Source: Pseudomonas baltica (lineage in GTDB: Bacteria > Pseudomonadota > Gammaproteobacteria > Pseudomonadales > Pseudomonadaceae). Taken from it: DNA of 64,000 bases. The notes below the pieces were generated by a model. It had not been told where the DNA came from. It was given only the letters and a program-made list of their open reading frames with translations, and did no database searches. Made by a program: the position numbers and the translations under genes. Below, piece by piece: positions 16,380 through 24,797 of the stretch; within the stretch, counting starts at the first letter, position 1, and every line of letters starts with the position of its first letter. Location of the stretch: assembly GCF_031880315.1 (NCBI RefSeq), contig NZ_CP134771.1, forward strand, positions 868,001-932,000, in the 5' to 3' direction.

Positions 16380-17886
16380 CGACGCCTTCATTCCGGACGC
16401 AGAAACGCTCTATCGCCATGCCTCATGCGCGCTGTTGGTCACCAGTCGAGCCGGGCTGATTCTCAAGGTCAATCAAACCTTCTGCACCTGGCTGGGCTAC
16501 AGCAGCGAAGCCTTGGTGAATAAGCGTCGGATACAGGAACTGCTGACCGTCGGCGGCAGAATGTTCCATCAGACCCACTGGCTCCCCCTGCTGGAAATGC
16601 AGCGGTCGGTGGCAGAGATTCAATTCGACTTCAAAGCCAGCAATGGCCGCCTTGTGCCGATGGTGGTGAACGCTACTCGGCGCGAGCACGACGGGCATCT
16701 CTACGACGAAATTTCGGCCATCGTGATTGCCCAGCGGCACCTGTTCGAGCAGGAGCTCAAAGGCGCAAAACGCCAGGCCGAATCGGCCCTTGAAGAGCAT
16801 CTGGTGCTGCAGCGGGAGTTATCGGTCGCCGATGCGCGGCTGCGTATCGCGCTGGAGTCCGCTCAGTTGTACGTGTGGGACGTTGATCTGCAGACCATGG
16901 AGCGCCGCTATGATCCCGGTGTGGCGCGATTGCTGGGCTTCAACTCGCCGCAGCCTATCACCGAGGCTGCCTACAACAGTTTCATCGATCCCGCCGACGT
17001 CGCGCAAGAACGACAGTTGTTTCAAGCAGCCATGGAATCACCCGGTCATACCTATCGCTGCGTATACCGCTTGAACGGCGTCGACGGCAGCCCGCGTACC
17101 GTGCTGGCCACCGGCCGCGGCGTGGCAGACGCCAATCAGGCGTTATTGCAGTTTGTCGGGGTGCTCCACGATATCACCGAGGTCAGCCTGCAACGGATGA
17201 TGGCGGAAGACCGCGCGGTATTCGCCGAACAGATGATCGGCATCGTCAGTCACGATTTGCGTAATCCGTTGCAGATCATCTCGATGGCGACACAGCGCAT
17301 CGAGACCAGCCGACAACCGTCGGACCAGATCACCATGCTCGGTCACGTCCGCGAGGCCACGCACAGGGCTCAACGACTGATCAACGATCTGCTGGATTTC
17401 ACCCAGGCTCGGATAGGACAGGGCCTGTCGATCAATCCCGCTGACGTTGTCGTCAAAGACGTACTGCAGATGGCTGTGGAGGCGCTGCGATTCGCCAATC
17501 CCGGCAGGCAGATCATTCTGGTCGTTGATGCAGCCCGGCACTTTCATCTGGATATCGACAGAATCACGCAGCTGCTGGGCAACCTGATTTCGAACGCCAT
17601 GACCTATGGCGCTGCTGATACCCCGGTTACCGTCAATGCCCGTCTGGATGCCGCTGAACTGGTCATTAGCGTGCACAATCAGGGTGACCCTATACCCACC
17701 ACCTTGATGCCGACATTGTTTACACCCATGACTCGCGGAACGGGCGTGGGCCAAGTGGTCAGAAGCGTCGGGCTAGGGCTTTACATCGTCAGCGAAATAG
17801 CCAAGGCGCATGGAGGCACGGTGGACGTAACGTCCTGCAGCGGGGCAGGCACGACGTTTTCGGTGAGGTTACCCGCTCAGTTCTAG
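16369..17886 (+). CDS. PAS-domain sensor histidine kinase (RsbQ partner)
   Basis: 505 residues, soluble, no membrane helices. PAS 1 spans about 12-120 (LYRHASCALLVTSRAGLILKV, with a PAC-like DEISAIVIAQRH) and PAS 2 about 155-280. A coiled coil links them. The HisKA motif IVSHDLRNPLQ places the phospho-accepting His at 295, and the ATPase domain has its N box at 405 (NLISNAMTYG) and G box VRSVGLGLYIVSEIAKAHGG. No receiver domain and no response-regulator gene is adjacent, so the partner is elsewhere. The first PAS resembles that of the RsbP-type proteins that work with RsbQ. Translation is coupled to the hydrolase gene. Confidence 0.9.
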   Translation: MPGDDAFIPDAETLYRHASCALLVTSRAGLILKVNQTFCTWLGYSSEALVNKRRIQELLTVGGRMFHQTHWLPLLEMQRSVAEIQFDFKASNGRLVPMVVNATRREHDGHLYDEISAIVIAQRHLFEQELKGAKRQAESALEEHLVLQRELSVADARLRIALESAQLYVWDVDLQTMERRYDPGVARLLGFNSPQPITEAAYNSFIDPADVAQERQLFQAAMESPGHTYRCVYRLNGVDGSPRTVLATGRGVADANQALLQFVGVLHDITEVSLQRMMAEDRAVFAEQMIGIVSHDLRNPLQIISMATQRIETSRQPSDQITMLGHVREATHRAQRLINDLLDFTQARIGQGLSINPADVVVKDVLQMAVEALRFANPGRQIILVVDAARHFHLDIDRITQLLGNLISNAMTYGAADTPVTVNARLDAAELVISVHNQGDPIPTTLMPTLFTPMTRGTGVGQVVRSVGLGLYIVSEIAKAHGGTVDVTSCSGAGTTFSVRLPAQF

Positions 17887-18037
17887 CCAGAGTCGAGCGT
17901 GGTCGGGCGTTGCGATGGAAGCCGGCACCTGTTGAGCTCGTTGCAGAGCGGTCTACCCGCCTGCACCCTGACACATTCAAAACCAATCGGCCGTCGAAGC
18001 CCCAGTTTCACCGCCAAAAAATAATTTCGCCTGAGCT

Positions 18038-18066
18038 CTTGAAATCGTTTTTGGTCGATCCTAGAT
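18038..18066 (+). promoter_or_regulatory. Possible sigma-32 heat-shock promoter
   Basis: CTTGAAA (18038-18044) matches the sigma-32 -35 box exactly. A weak -10 candidate (TCCTAGAT, 18059-18066) follows after 14 bases. It would start transcription about 60 bases before the small heat-shock gene. The -10 match is poor. Confidence 0.4.
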
Positions 18067-18071
18067 TTTTA

Positions 18072-18134
18072 TTACGCGATGCCGAACACGGGTCGCGTCT
18101 TGAATCACTTGGAGAAAACTCAGGAGATTTCGCA
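18072..18134 (+). promoter_or_regulatory. Possible ROSE-like RNA thermometer
   Basis: The leader can form ACGCGA/TCGCGT (18074-18098). A weak hairpin follows, in which CTTGGAG pairs with CTCAGG around an AAAA loop with one bulged G, burying part of the ribosome site AGGAG (18122-18126). Small heat-shock genes of proteobacteria often carry such ROSE elements. The canonical UYGCU box is not present, so this is tentative. Confidence 0.3.
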
Positions 18135-18593
18135 ATGGCTACTACTCTTTCGTTGGCACCACTGTTCCGTCAGTCCGTAGGCTTTGATCGTTTCAACGAC
18201 CTGTTCGAGTCGGCGCTTCGTAGCGAGACCGGCAATGCCTATCCCCCTCACAATGTCGAGAAACATGGTGATGATGAATATCGCATTGTCATCGCCGCGG
18301 CTGGACTTGCTGAGCAGGACATCGACATTCAAGTCGAAAAAGGTGTTCTAACGGTTGCCGGCGGCAAACGTGAAAACGAGAAGGCAGTCACCTACCTTCA
18401 TCAGGGCATTGCCCAGCGGGCATTTCGGTTGTCATTCCGCCTGGCGGATCACATCGAAGTCCGAGGAGCGGCGCTGAACAACGGCTTGCTGAGCATCGAG
18501 TTGCTCCGCACCGTTCCAGAGGAGGCCAAGCCACGACGCATTGCTATTGGTGGCTCTGACAAGCCCGATCTCAAAGCTGTCGCAGGGCAATAA
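18135..18593 (+). CDS. ibpA: Small heat-shock protein, Hsp20/IbpA type
   Basis: 152 residues with an alpha-crystallin domain at about 38-130. SLAPLFRQSVGFDRFNDLFESAL is the IbpA-type N-terminal arm, YPPHNVEKHGDDEYRIVIAAAG begins the beta sandwich, and GLLSIEL stands at the IxI/V-like end. It binds unfolding proteins without ATP and hands them to DnaK/ClpB. The ATG at 18135 has AGGAG 8 bases before it; longer upstream frames are not credible. It sits alone between a kinase gene and a strong terminator. It may be a second copy of the genome's main ibpA. Confidence 0.9.
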   Translation: MATTLSLAPLFRQSVGFDRFNDLFESALRSETGNAYPPHNVEKHGDDEYRIVIAAAGLAEQDIDIQVEKGVLTVAGGKRENEKAVTYLHQGIAQRAFRLSFRLADHIEVRGAALNNGLLSIELLRTVPEEAKPRRIAIGGSDKPDLKAVAGQ

Positions 18594-18599
18594 ACCCAT

Positions 18600-18623
18600 G
18601 GGGCGCTCTTCGGAGCGCCCTTT
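18600..18623 (+). terminator. Terminator of the heat-shock gene
   Basis: GGGCGCTC-TTCG-GAGCGCCC (18601-18620), a perfect 8-bp stem with a stable TTCG loop, is followed by TTT seven bases after the stop codon. Confidence 0.92.
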
Positions 18624-18846
18624 CCAGCTTCACCCGACCGTTTTCGTTGCATCCCGTTGGCGGGCAGGCCATGGGGGGCAATCTGTTGCCAGGCCTGACT
18701 GTACGCATGGCTGGATATTGCTGCGAACCCTCCAGATGCTTTACAACAGTCTCGAATGCCACGCATGGCTTTCTTTCTGCTGATCAGCCGCTAGCGGTGC
18801 TGATAGAATGCCATCAGCCTCAAACGCCAACTTCCCGAGACATCAC

Positions 18847-19182
18847 ATGAATCCAGAATTAACTGAAGAAGAGATGCGCCGTGCCCTCTTCGGCCATGCA
18901 GAAGTCTGCGCTCCGATAATCATCGCCCCACCCCTGAAGGAGCCCGTCGCGGATATCGTGATTGTGCCGACGGCTAAACCCCAGGTTAAGAAGAAAGCAT
19001 CCAAAGCATTCACACCCAGATTGAAAGTCACCTTGCGGGTAGGAAATGAATTTGAAGGTGAGATGTTTGAACTGATTCATGAGGCCGACACGCTGAGCAC
19101 CATCCTCGCAGAACAAGAGGCCACGAAGGCGGCACGAAAGAAATACAGATACGTGGAGTTGGTGTCGGTTAAATCGATGTAG
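18847..19182 (+). CDS. Small protein of unknown function
   Basis: 111 residues with no family I recognise. The N-terminal third is acidic and then hydrophobic-proline (IIIAPPLKEPVADIVIVPTAKP), followed by a basic patch (KKKASK). The C-terminal half looks folded (LKVTLRVGNEFEGEMFELIHEADTLSTILAEQEATKAARKKY). Only a weak GAG precedes the ATG. TAGAAT about 35 bases upstream could be a -10 box. Codon use is plausible for a real gene, though its GC is a little below its neighbours. A DNA- or RNA-binding role is conceivable from the basic patch but unproven. Confidence 0.6.
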   Translation: MNPELTEEEMRRALFGHAEVCAPIIIAPPLKEPVADIVIVPTAKPQVKKKASKAFTPRLKVTLRVGNEFEGEMFELIHEADTLSTILAEQEATKAARKKYRYVELVSVKSM

Positions 19183-19325
19183 CGCACCTGACTACATCCA
19201 CGGCCATTTGAATTCTACCGCCCATCTTCTACCCCTCACCGCCACCCTCCTTATACTGTTCATACAGCCTATAGCACTACCTTTGAGTGCCGTTAGTGGG
19301 AAAGCCCGAGCATTCAAGGGCCATT

Positions 19326-19529
19326 TCAGGTCCGCAAAATACGCTCGATACGCTCACGCGCCCCCCCGGTAAGCCGCTTGATGCCCAACAAACGCGCAAC
19401 CTCCAGCGCTGGATCGGCAGCATCGATGATCGCCGCCGCCATTCTCAGTTCCTCAGCGGCAACGTCTTCGATAGCGCGAGCGGAGCGGCTGGCGGAGGTC
19501 ACTCTGGTGATGTCGAAATATGAAACCAA
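19326..19529 (-). CDS. Possible small protein or gene remnant
   Basis: A 67-codon frame starting at TTG with no ATG or good ribosome site. The frame stays open about ten codons further upstream before a stop. The sequence (VAAEELRMAAAIIDAADPALEVARLLGIKRLTGGARERIERIL) looks like a helical folded segment rather than random translation. This suggests the tail of a larger, lost gene, or a real small gene with a rare start. The rest of the 19183-19654 gap holds only the heptamer repeat. Confidence 0.3.
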   Translation of the reverse strand: MVSYFDITRVTSASRSARAIEDVAAEELRMAAAIIDAADPALEVARLLGIKRLTGGARERIERILRT

Positions 19530-19575
19530 ACATTCAAGTTGCGCATCACACGCTTAGTGGCGATGCCGAGCGGCA

Positions 19576-19610
19576 TGAGCTGTGAGCTGTGAGCTGTGAG
19601 CTATGAGTTA
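19576..19610 (+). repeat. Tandem heptamer repeat TGAGCTG
   Basis: Three exact copies of TGAGCTG (19576-19596) are followed by TGAGCTA and TGAGTTA, five units in 35 bases. It lies 45 bases upstream of the DUF2945 gene, so copy-number change by slippage could alter that promoter. Confidence 0.85.
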
Positions 19611-19654
19611 TCCCCTACACCCCGACACCCATTCGCATTCTTGAGAGAAAGATT

Positions 19655-19864
19655 ATGGCCAATACCTTTAAGGTCGGTGACGCTGTCCGGTGGAATTCAG
19701 AGGCGGGCGAAATTCACGGGAAGGTGACCAAGGTTCATGAACAAGATGTGGACTTCATGGGCAAGCACCGCCCGGCGTCCAAGGACGAGCCACAATACGA
19801 GGTGCAAAGCGACAAGACCGGTCATTTTGCGATGCACCATGGAAGTGCTTTGCATCGAGGCTGA
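19655..19864 (+). CDS. DUF2945 (HVA1/TUDOR-like) small protein
   Basis: 69 residues matching the DUF2945 pattern: FKVGDAVRWNSEAGEIHGKVTKVHEQDVDF, then PQYEVQSDKTGHFAMHHGSALHR. The fold is predicted as a small beta-barrel of the TUDOR/SH3 kind. The function is unknown; members are often found near stress genes. GAGAGAAAG lies 6-8 bases before the ATG. It is a single-gene unit convergent with benD. Confidence 0.85.
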   Translation: MANTFKVGDAVRWNSEAGEIHGKVTKVHEQDVDFMGKHRPASKDEPQYEVQSDKTGHFAMHHGSALHRG

Positions 19865-19977
19865 CATCTCATGCTGGATGGGCCAGCGCGAAGTGGATTT
19901 TGGCAACCCCGCCATTGGTATTCATGCGCTCGTGAATTTAGGGTTGGTATGAGCAAACCTGAGGACCGACTGCCGGA

Positions 19978-20739
19978 TCAGCCCAAATCTCCGCCCCCTA
20001 CCGGCAGCGTGACGCCGGTGATGTAGGAAGCCTCATCGCTGGCCAGAAACAGAATGGCGCTCGCTTGTTCGTTGATCGTGCCGTAGCGCTTCATCAAGCT
20101 GCTATCGACGGTCTGGTCGACAATCTGCTGGTACCACCGTTGTTCGTCGGCGCTGGGCGCTTGGGTGTTGCGGGGGATGCGTCGTGGTGGCGCCTCGGTG
20201 CCGCCCGGCGCCGTGGCATTGACTCGGATGCCTCGTTCGGCGGTCTCGAACGCCAAGCAGGCGGTCAGAGCGTTCACCCCACCCTTGGCAGCGCCGTAAG
20301 GCACCCGGTTCACCCCGCGAGTCGCGACAGAAGAAACATTGACGATCGCTCCGCTACCCTGCTCAATCATGTAGGGCAGTACGGCGTGGCAACACCACAG
20401 TGTCGGGAACAATGACCGACGCACCTCAGCCTCGATTTCTTCGCTGCGGTAGTGCTCGAAAGGCTTGACCCAGATGGTGCCGCCAACGTTGTTGATCAGA
20501 ACATCGATACGCCCGAATCGACCATGGGCAGCGCCCATGACCTCGCCGCATTCGGTGCTCTGCTCGAGGTCGGCGGTGAGCGTCAACACTCGCTCGCTGC
20601 TGAGCTCGTGCACCAGCTCGGAGCGGTCCACTGCGACCACCCAGGCGCCCTCCTCCAGCAGGCGCTCGACCACGCAAAGCCCTATGCCCTGTGCAGCGCC
20701 GGTGACCACCGCGACTTTGTCTGTAAAACGTAAGCTCAT
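19978..20739 (-). CDS. benD: Benzoate cis-diol dehydrogenase
   Basis: 253-residue SDR (TGAAQGIG near the N terminus, INNVGG, then YGAAKGG with catalytic Tyr and Lys). It oxidises 1,6-dihydroxycyclohexa-2,4-diene-1-carboxylate to catechol with loss of CO2 and formation of NADH. The start at 20739 is fixed by AGGAGG 5 bases upstream. It begins 10 bases after benC ends, as the last gene of benABCD. No benK, benE or benF gene follows; a DUF2945 gene on the other strand comes next. The identity is secure from position and family. Confidence 0.93.
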   Translation of the reverse strand: MSLRFTDKVAVVTGAAQGIGLCVVERLLEEGAWVVAVDRSELVHELSSERVLTLTADLEQSTECGEVMGAAHGRFGRIDVLINNVGGTIWVKPFEHYRSEEIEAEVRRSLFPTLWCCHAVLPYMIEQGSGAIVNVSSVATRGVNRVPYGAAKGGVNALTACLAFETAERGIRVNATAPGGTEAPPRRIPRNTQAPSADEQRWYQQIVDQTVDSSLMKRYGTINEQASAILFLASDEASYITGVTLPVGGGDLG

Positions 20740-20749
20740 ATCAACCTCC

Positions 20750-21772
20750 TTATGCGGCATCACCGGTTACGACGGCGTTCGGGGTGAATTTCTCGTAATG
20801 AAAACTGGCGGGGGTCACGCCCTGCTCGGTGAAATACTTGCGCACGGCATCGACCATCGGTGGCGGGCCGCACAGGTACACATCGACATCGCCGTCATTC
20901 AGGGCGCCCGAAGACATGTGCTGGGTGACATAGCCTTGGCGCGAATGGGCAGTGGCCGGGTCGGCAACACAGGTCACGAAGCTGAAGTTGTGCAAGCGAT
21001 CCGAGAAGCCCTTCAAGGCGTCGACCATCACCAGATCCTGATCGCGTGTGACGCCATAGATCAGGCAGATCTGCTGGGTCTCGCCTTTTTCAGCGAGCAC
21101 TTCGAGCATGGCCAGAAAAGGCGCCAGACCGGTGCCGCCCGCCAGGAACAGCAGAGGCCGAGTGACCGCGCGCAGGTAAAAACTGCCCAGTGGGCCGGTC
21201 ATGCTGACCTGCTCGCCGACGCTGGCAGCGGTCAGCCAGCTGCTCATGAGGCCTCCGGGCACCTGTTTGATCAGGAAGCTGGCCTGGGTGTCACCGGGGC
21301 GGCTGCTGAACGAATACGAGCGCGTCTGCTGGCCCCCAGGGACGGCAATATTGACGTACTGGCCCGGCAGAAAAACAGGCGCCTGGTCGAGGGTGAAACT
21401 GACCTCCACAGCGGCGTCGGCATGGGTAACGATGCCCGACACCGTCGCGCCGAAATGCGTGGTCCCCGTCTTGCAGGCACTGGAAGGTACCGGCACGCTG
21501 AGCACGCAATCGGACTGCACCACCATCTGGCAAGTGAGGACCTGACGCTGCTCGGCTTCATCCTCGGCCAGGGCATCTTCGATGTAGTCGTCGCCCAGGT
21601 CGTATTCGCCCGTTTCGCAGTGGCACTTGCAGGTGCCGCATACGCCATCGGAGCAGTCCATGGGCAGATTGATACGCTGGCGATAGGCTGCATCCAGCAC
21701 CTTTTCGCCCGGCTTGCAGTCGATGAATCGGGTGACCCCATCCTCGAAGTTCAAGGCAATCGAATACGTCAT
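20750..21772 (-). CDS. benC: Benzoate 1,2-dioxygenase electron transfer component
   Basis: 340 residues with an N-terminal plant-type [2Fe-2S] ferredoxin domain (DCSDGVCGTCKCHCETGEYD, and the fourth Cys in LTCQ). An FAD domain (RSYSFSSRPGD) and an NAD domain (LAGGTGLAPFLAML, CGPPPMVDAVRKYF) follow. It passes electrons from NADH to the BenAB oxygenase. It starts 10 bases after benB. Full length, with all four cluster cysteines present. Confidence 0.95.
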   Translation of the reverse strand: MTYSIALNFEDGVTRFIDCKPGEKVLDAAYRQRINLPMDCSDGVCGTCKCHCETGEYDLGDDYIEDALAEDEAEQRQVLTCQMVVQSDCVLSVPVPSSACKTGTTHFGATVSGIVTHADAAVEVSFTLDQAPVFLPGQYVNIAVPGGQQTRSYSFSSRPGDTQASFLIKQVPGGLMSSWLTAASVGEQVSMTGPLGSFYLRAVTRPLLFLAGGTGLAPFLAMLEVLAEKGETQQICLIYGVTRDQDLVMVDALKGFSDRLHNFSFVTCVADPATAHSRQGYVTQHMSSGALNDGDVDVYLCGPPPMVDAVRKYFTEQGVTPASFHYEKFTPNAVVTGDAA

Positions 21773-21782
21773 GGCTTTGCCC

Positions 21783-22271
21783 TCAGATGTGGTAAATGTC
21801 GATGACTTGATGGATGTAGTCGTTCTTGAGCACGATCTTCTTGCGTGTGATCAGCGGGTGTTCGCCGCTGACGTCCAGGCGATAGAACGAGGTGCCGAAA
21901 TACGAATCCGTGGTCTTGTAGCGATGGCTGAGGGTGTGCCAATTGAAGCGCAGCTCGACGGTGGCGCCGTCGTCGCTCAGCACTTCCAGGTTGGCGATCA
22001 AGTGTGCAGTGCGTGGCTCTGGTGTACTGGCGCTGGAGCGCTCTGTCTTGATGCGGAATATCCGGTCTTCCAAGCCATCGCGGTTAGGGTAGTAGATCAG
22101 CGAGATTTCCCGGTGCGGGTCTTCGGTGAGGCTGTCCTGGTCGTCCCAGGCCGGCATCCAGAACTCCACGTCCGGGGAATAGCATTGCAGCCACTCATCC
22201 CACTGACGGTCGTCCAGCAACCGCGCCTCGCGATAGAGAAAGTCCAGCAGCAGGTCACGGGAGGTACTCAT
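21783..22271 (-). CDS. benB: Benzoate 1,2-dioxygenase small (beta) subunit
   Basis: 162 residues of the ring-hydroxylating dioxygenase beta family (FLYREARLLDDRQWDEWLQCYSPDVEFWMPAW, REISLIYYPNRDGLEDRIFRI). It is a structural partner of BenA in the hexameric oxygenase. Its ATG overlaps the benA stop by 4 bases (ATGA), coupling translation of the two subunits. Confidence 0.95.
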   Translation of the reverse strand: MSTSRDLLLDFLYREARLLDDRQWDEWLQCYSPDVEFWMPAWDDQDSLTEDPHREISLIYYPNRDGLEDRIFRIKTERSSASTPEPRTAHLIANLEVLSDDGATVELRFNWHTLSHRYKTTDSYFGTSFYRLDVSGEHPLITRKKIVLKNDYIHQVIDIYHI

Positions 22272-23644
22272 GGCTGAACCTCCTTGTCAGTGGTGATCAC
22301 GCCAGCATGCTCGGACTCCAGCGCGGTCAGCAGGCGTGATGCCCAGAATGCATGCTGGCGCACGAACAGGCCCTCGTCCTCGGTCTTCACGCCACTGAGC
22401 TGTGGACGCATGCCCATGGCCTTGGCATTGTCGTCCGGGCCTTCTACCCACTGCTTCGCGCCACGGCTCAGATCGTTCCACAACGTGGTCGCACCCTGGT
22501 AGCCGGTCTGGCAGGCGCGGAACTCTTCCAGATCGTCCGGCGTCCCCATGCCGCTGACGTTGAAGAAGTCCTCGTACTGCCGAATGCGGGTGGCGCGCTC
22601 CTTGTCGCTTTCGCCTTTTGGCGCCATGCAGTAGATGGTCACCTCGGTCTTGTCCACGGCAATCGGTCTTACCACGCGGATCTGCGTGGAAAACTGGTCC
22701 ATGAGATAGACGTTGGGGTACAGGCACAGGTTGCGGGTCTGGTCGACGATGAAGTCCGCGCGCTCTTGCCCAAGGCGCTCGGCCAGGGCTTCACGGTGGG
22801 CATGCACCGGACGTACTTCGGGATTGAGCAAGCGGGTCCACAGCAGAATATGCCCGTGCTCGAAGGCGTACACCCCGCCCAGGCTCTTCGACCAGCCATT
22901 GGCATCGACGGTACGGGTACCCTCGGCCTCGTAGTTGCGTCGACCCATGGTCGCCGAATAGTTCCAGTGCACGGAACTGACGTGGTAGCCGTCGGCACCG
23001 TTCTCGATCTGCAGCTTCCAGTTGCCGTCGTAGATATAAGACGAACTGCCGCGCAACACTTCCAAGCCTTCGGGCGCTTGGTCGACCATCTGGTCGATGA
23101 TCGTGCGGGTTTCACCCAGGTAGTCGCTCAGCTCGGGCACCGCCTCGCTCAGGCTGCCGAACAGAAACCCACGATAGTTTTCGAAGCGACCAAGCCGGCG
23201 AAGGTCATGGGAGCCGTCGCAGTCGAAGCTGTCAGGGTAGGCGCCGGTCTTGGCATCTTTGACCTTGAGTAGCTTGCCGGCATTGCTGAACGTCCAGCCA
23301 TGGAACGGGCAGGTGAACGAACCCTTGTTGCCTTGCTTGCGTCGGCAAAGCATGGCGCCGCGGTGGGCGCAGGCGTTGACCAGACCGTGCAGCTGGCCTT
23401 GCTTGTCCCGGGTCACCACCACCGGCTGACGGCCGATGTAGGTAGTGAAGTAGTCGTTGATATCTGGTACCTGGCTTTCGTGCGCCAGGTACACCCAGCC
23501 GCTTTCGAAGATGTGTTTCATCTCCAGGTCGAACAGCTGCTGATCGGTGAAGATGTCTCGGCGGCAGCGGAAAACGCCAGTGGCAGGATCTTCCTGGACA
23601 GATTCACGGATCTGTCGAGCAAGAGCGTCGATATTCTGATTCAT
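22268..23644 (-). CDS. benA: Benzoate 1,2-dioxygenase large (alpha) subunit
   Basis: 458 residues. The Rieske cluster motif is CAHRGAMLC followed by CPFHGWTFS. The catalytic domain has the mononuclear-iron stretch NGADGYHVSSVHWNY. It dihydroxylates benzoate to the cis-diol carboxylate. GGAGGG precedes the ATG at 23644. It is the first gene of the operon, 85 bp after benR on the same strand, with BenR half-sites in the intergenic region and the benR tail. Confidence 0.96.
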   Translation of the reverse strand: MNQNIDALARQIRESVQEDPATGVFRCRRDIFTDQQLFDLEMKHIFESGWVYLAHESQVPDINDYFTTYIGRQPVVVTRDKQGQLHGLVNACAHRGAMLCRRKQGNKGSFTCPFHGWTFSNAGKLLKVKDAKTGAYPDSFDCDGSHDLRRLGRFENYRGFLFGSLSEAVPELSDYLGETRTIIDQMVDQAPEGLEVLRGSSSYIYDGNWKLQIENGADGYHVSSVHWNYSATMGRRNYEAEGTRTVDANGWSKSLGGVYAFEHGHILLWTRLLNPEVRPVHAHREALAERLGQERADFIVDQTRNLCLYPNVYLMDQFSTQIRVVRPIAVDKTEVTIYCMAPKGESDKERATRIRQYEDFFNVSGMGTPDDLEEFRACQTGYQGATTLWNDLSRGAKQWVEGPDDNAKAMGMRPQLSGVKTEDEGLFVRQHAFWASRLLTALESEHAGVITTDKEVQP

Positions 23645-23709
23645 GGGCTGGGCCCTCCGTTGTTCTTGTATCAGGCACTTTCACCTTAAATGCCTCGCCT
23701 TCCTGGCGA

Positions 23710-23745
23710 TATCCAGCCACTGCACATCGCTATCCGTTTACCGCA
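23710..23745 (-). promoter_or_regulatory. BenR operator: two direct half-sites upstream of benA
   Basis: On the minus strand, TGCAGTGGCTGGATA (23724 to 23710) fits the XylS/BenR half-site TGCA-N6-GGNTA exactly. TGCGGTAAACGGATA (23745 to 23731) fits with one mismatch. Six bases separate them, a 21-bp period, as in known Pm and ben promoters. The distal half-site lies almost wholly inside the end of the benR coding sequence. Confidence 0.85.
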
Positions 23746-24698
23746 AGGCCCTCTTGGCAGCGACGTGTGGTCTGCGATGGCAGTTCACCGAAGCGCTTGC
23801 GATAGGCTTCGGAGAAACGCCCCAGGTGCAGGAAGCCATGATCCAGCGCAACCTCTGTGACGCTACGGGCAGCGGGCGACTGCAGCAACTCGTGGACCCG
23901 TTCCAGTCTGCGCTGGCGCACGTAATCGCGCGGCGACACGCCCACCTGCCTTTCGAACAGCAAGTACAGCGAGCGCTCGCTCACCCGTGCAACAGCCATC
24001 AGCTGTTCGATACTGATCTCTTTGCGCAGGTGTGCATCGATGAACTGCCTCACCGCCTCGAACCCCTGGCCTTGGGATTGCACCGGTATTTGTCGGGCTA
24101 CGTTACTGGCGAGCATCCCCAGCAGCTTGCTGGCCACAAGGCGTTCATAAAGCACCTGGACCTCAGGCGCTGCCGCGCTCTCTGCCTCCTGACAGATCAA
24201 TCCCAGCAGTTGTACGAAACACTCAAGGGTACTGAGGTCATGACGCGAGGCGGCGAAGCGTATGCCGTTGCTGGGCAGGACCCATTTCTGCTCCACACAA
24301 GCACTCTCCAGGAGGCCTACGGGCACCTTGATGATGAATTTTTCGCAATCCGCCGAGTAGGTCAGGTCGACGGGGTCATCGGGATTGATCAGCAAGATCT
24401 CCCCGGGGGTGTAAATTTGTTCTCTATCGCGGGCGAAGGAACGACAATGGCCGCGCAACAGGATTTGCAGGTGATAGATCGATTCCAGGGCCGGGGACAG
24501 CACCTGCACTCGCGCGCCGTAACTGATACGGCACAGGTCCAGGCTGGAAAAAGTCCGATGGCTGATGCTCGCCCGCGGTTGGCCTTTGGGGGGCATGCGA
24601 ATCTCATGGCTCCCCACATGCTGGTTCACGTATTCAGACACCGCGTAGGCATCCGCCTGGTTGAAGATGCAGCTGCGTTCACTCAACAGGGTGGTCAT
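23730..24698 (-). CDS. benR: AraC/XylS-type activator of the ben operon
   Basis: 322 residues of the XylS/BenR group. An N-terminal effector domain (SLDLCRISYGARVQVLSPALESIYHLQI) is followed by the AraC DNA-binding region (ISIEQLMAVARVSERSLYLLFERQVGVSPRDYVRQRRLERVHELL and SVTEVALDHGFLHLGRFSEAYRKRFGELPS). It activates benABCD with benzoate. The ATG at 24698 has GAGAGG about 8 bases upstream; the longer frame has no ribosome site. It lies between catA and benA, all on the minus strand. Confidence 0.93.
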   Translation of the reverse strand: MTTLLSERSCIFNQADAYAVSEYVNQHVGSHEIRMPPKGQPRASISHRTFSSLDLCRISYGARVQVLSPALESIYHLQILLRGHCRSFARDREQIYTPGEILLINPDDPVDLTYSADCEKFIIKVPVGLLESACVEQKWVLPSNGIRFAASRHDLSTLECFVQLLGLICQEAESAAAPEVQVLYERLVASKLLGMLASNVARQIPVQSQGQGFEAVRQFIDAHLRKEISIEQLMAVARVSERSLYLLFERQVGVSPRDYVRQRRLERVHELLQSPAARSVTEVALDHGFLHLGRFSEAYRKRFGELPSQTTRRCQEGLAVNG

Positions 24699-24744
24699 GG
24701 TGTGCGCCTCTCTTGTTTTTTTATAAGCAGGCTCGGGGTGACGA

Positions 24745-24776
24745 CAAAAGCTCCCGCCGCATTGCGGTCGGGAGCT
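24745..24776 (-). terminator. Terminator of catBCA
   Basis: Read on the minus strand, AGCTCCCG and CGGGAGCT (24776 to 24749) form an 8-bp stem with an inner CCGC/GCGG pairing, followed by TTTTG. It lies 22 bp after catA and just upstream of benR, so benR has its own promoter. Confidence 0.85.
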
Positions 24777-24797
24777 GAACACTTCAGCGTTTCGTCA

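Noticed and set aside
20465..21805. 446-codon plus-strand frame opposite benC/benD
   Set aside because: Antisense shadow of two secure ben genes.
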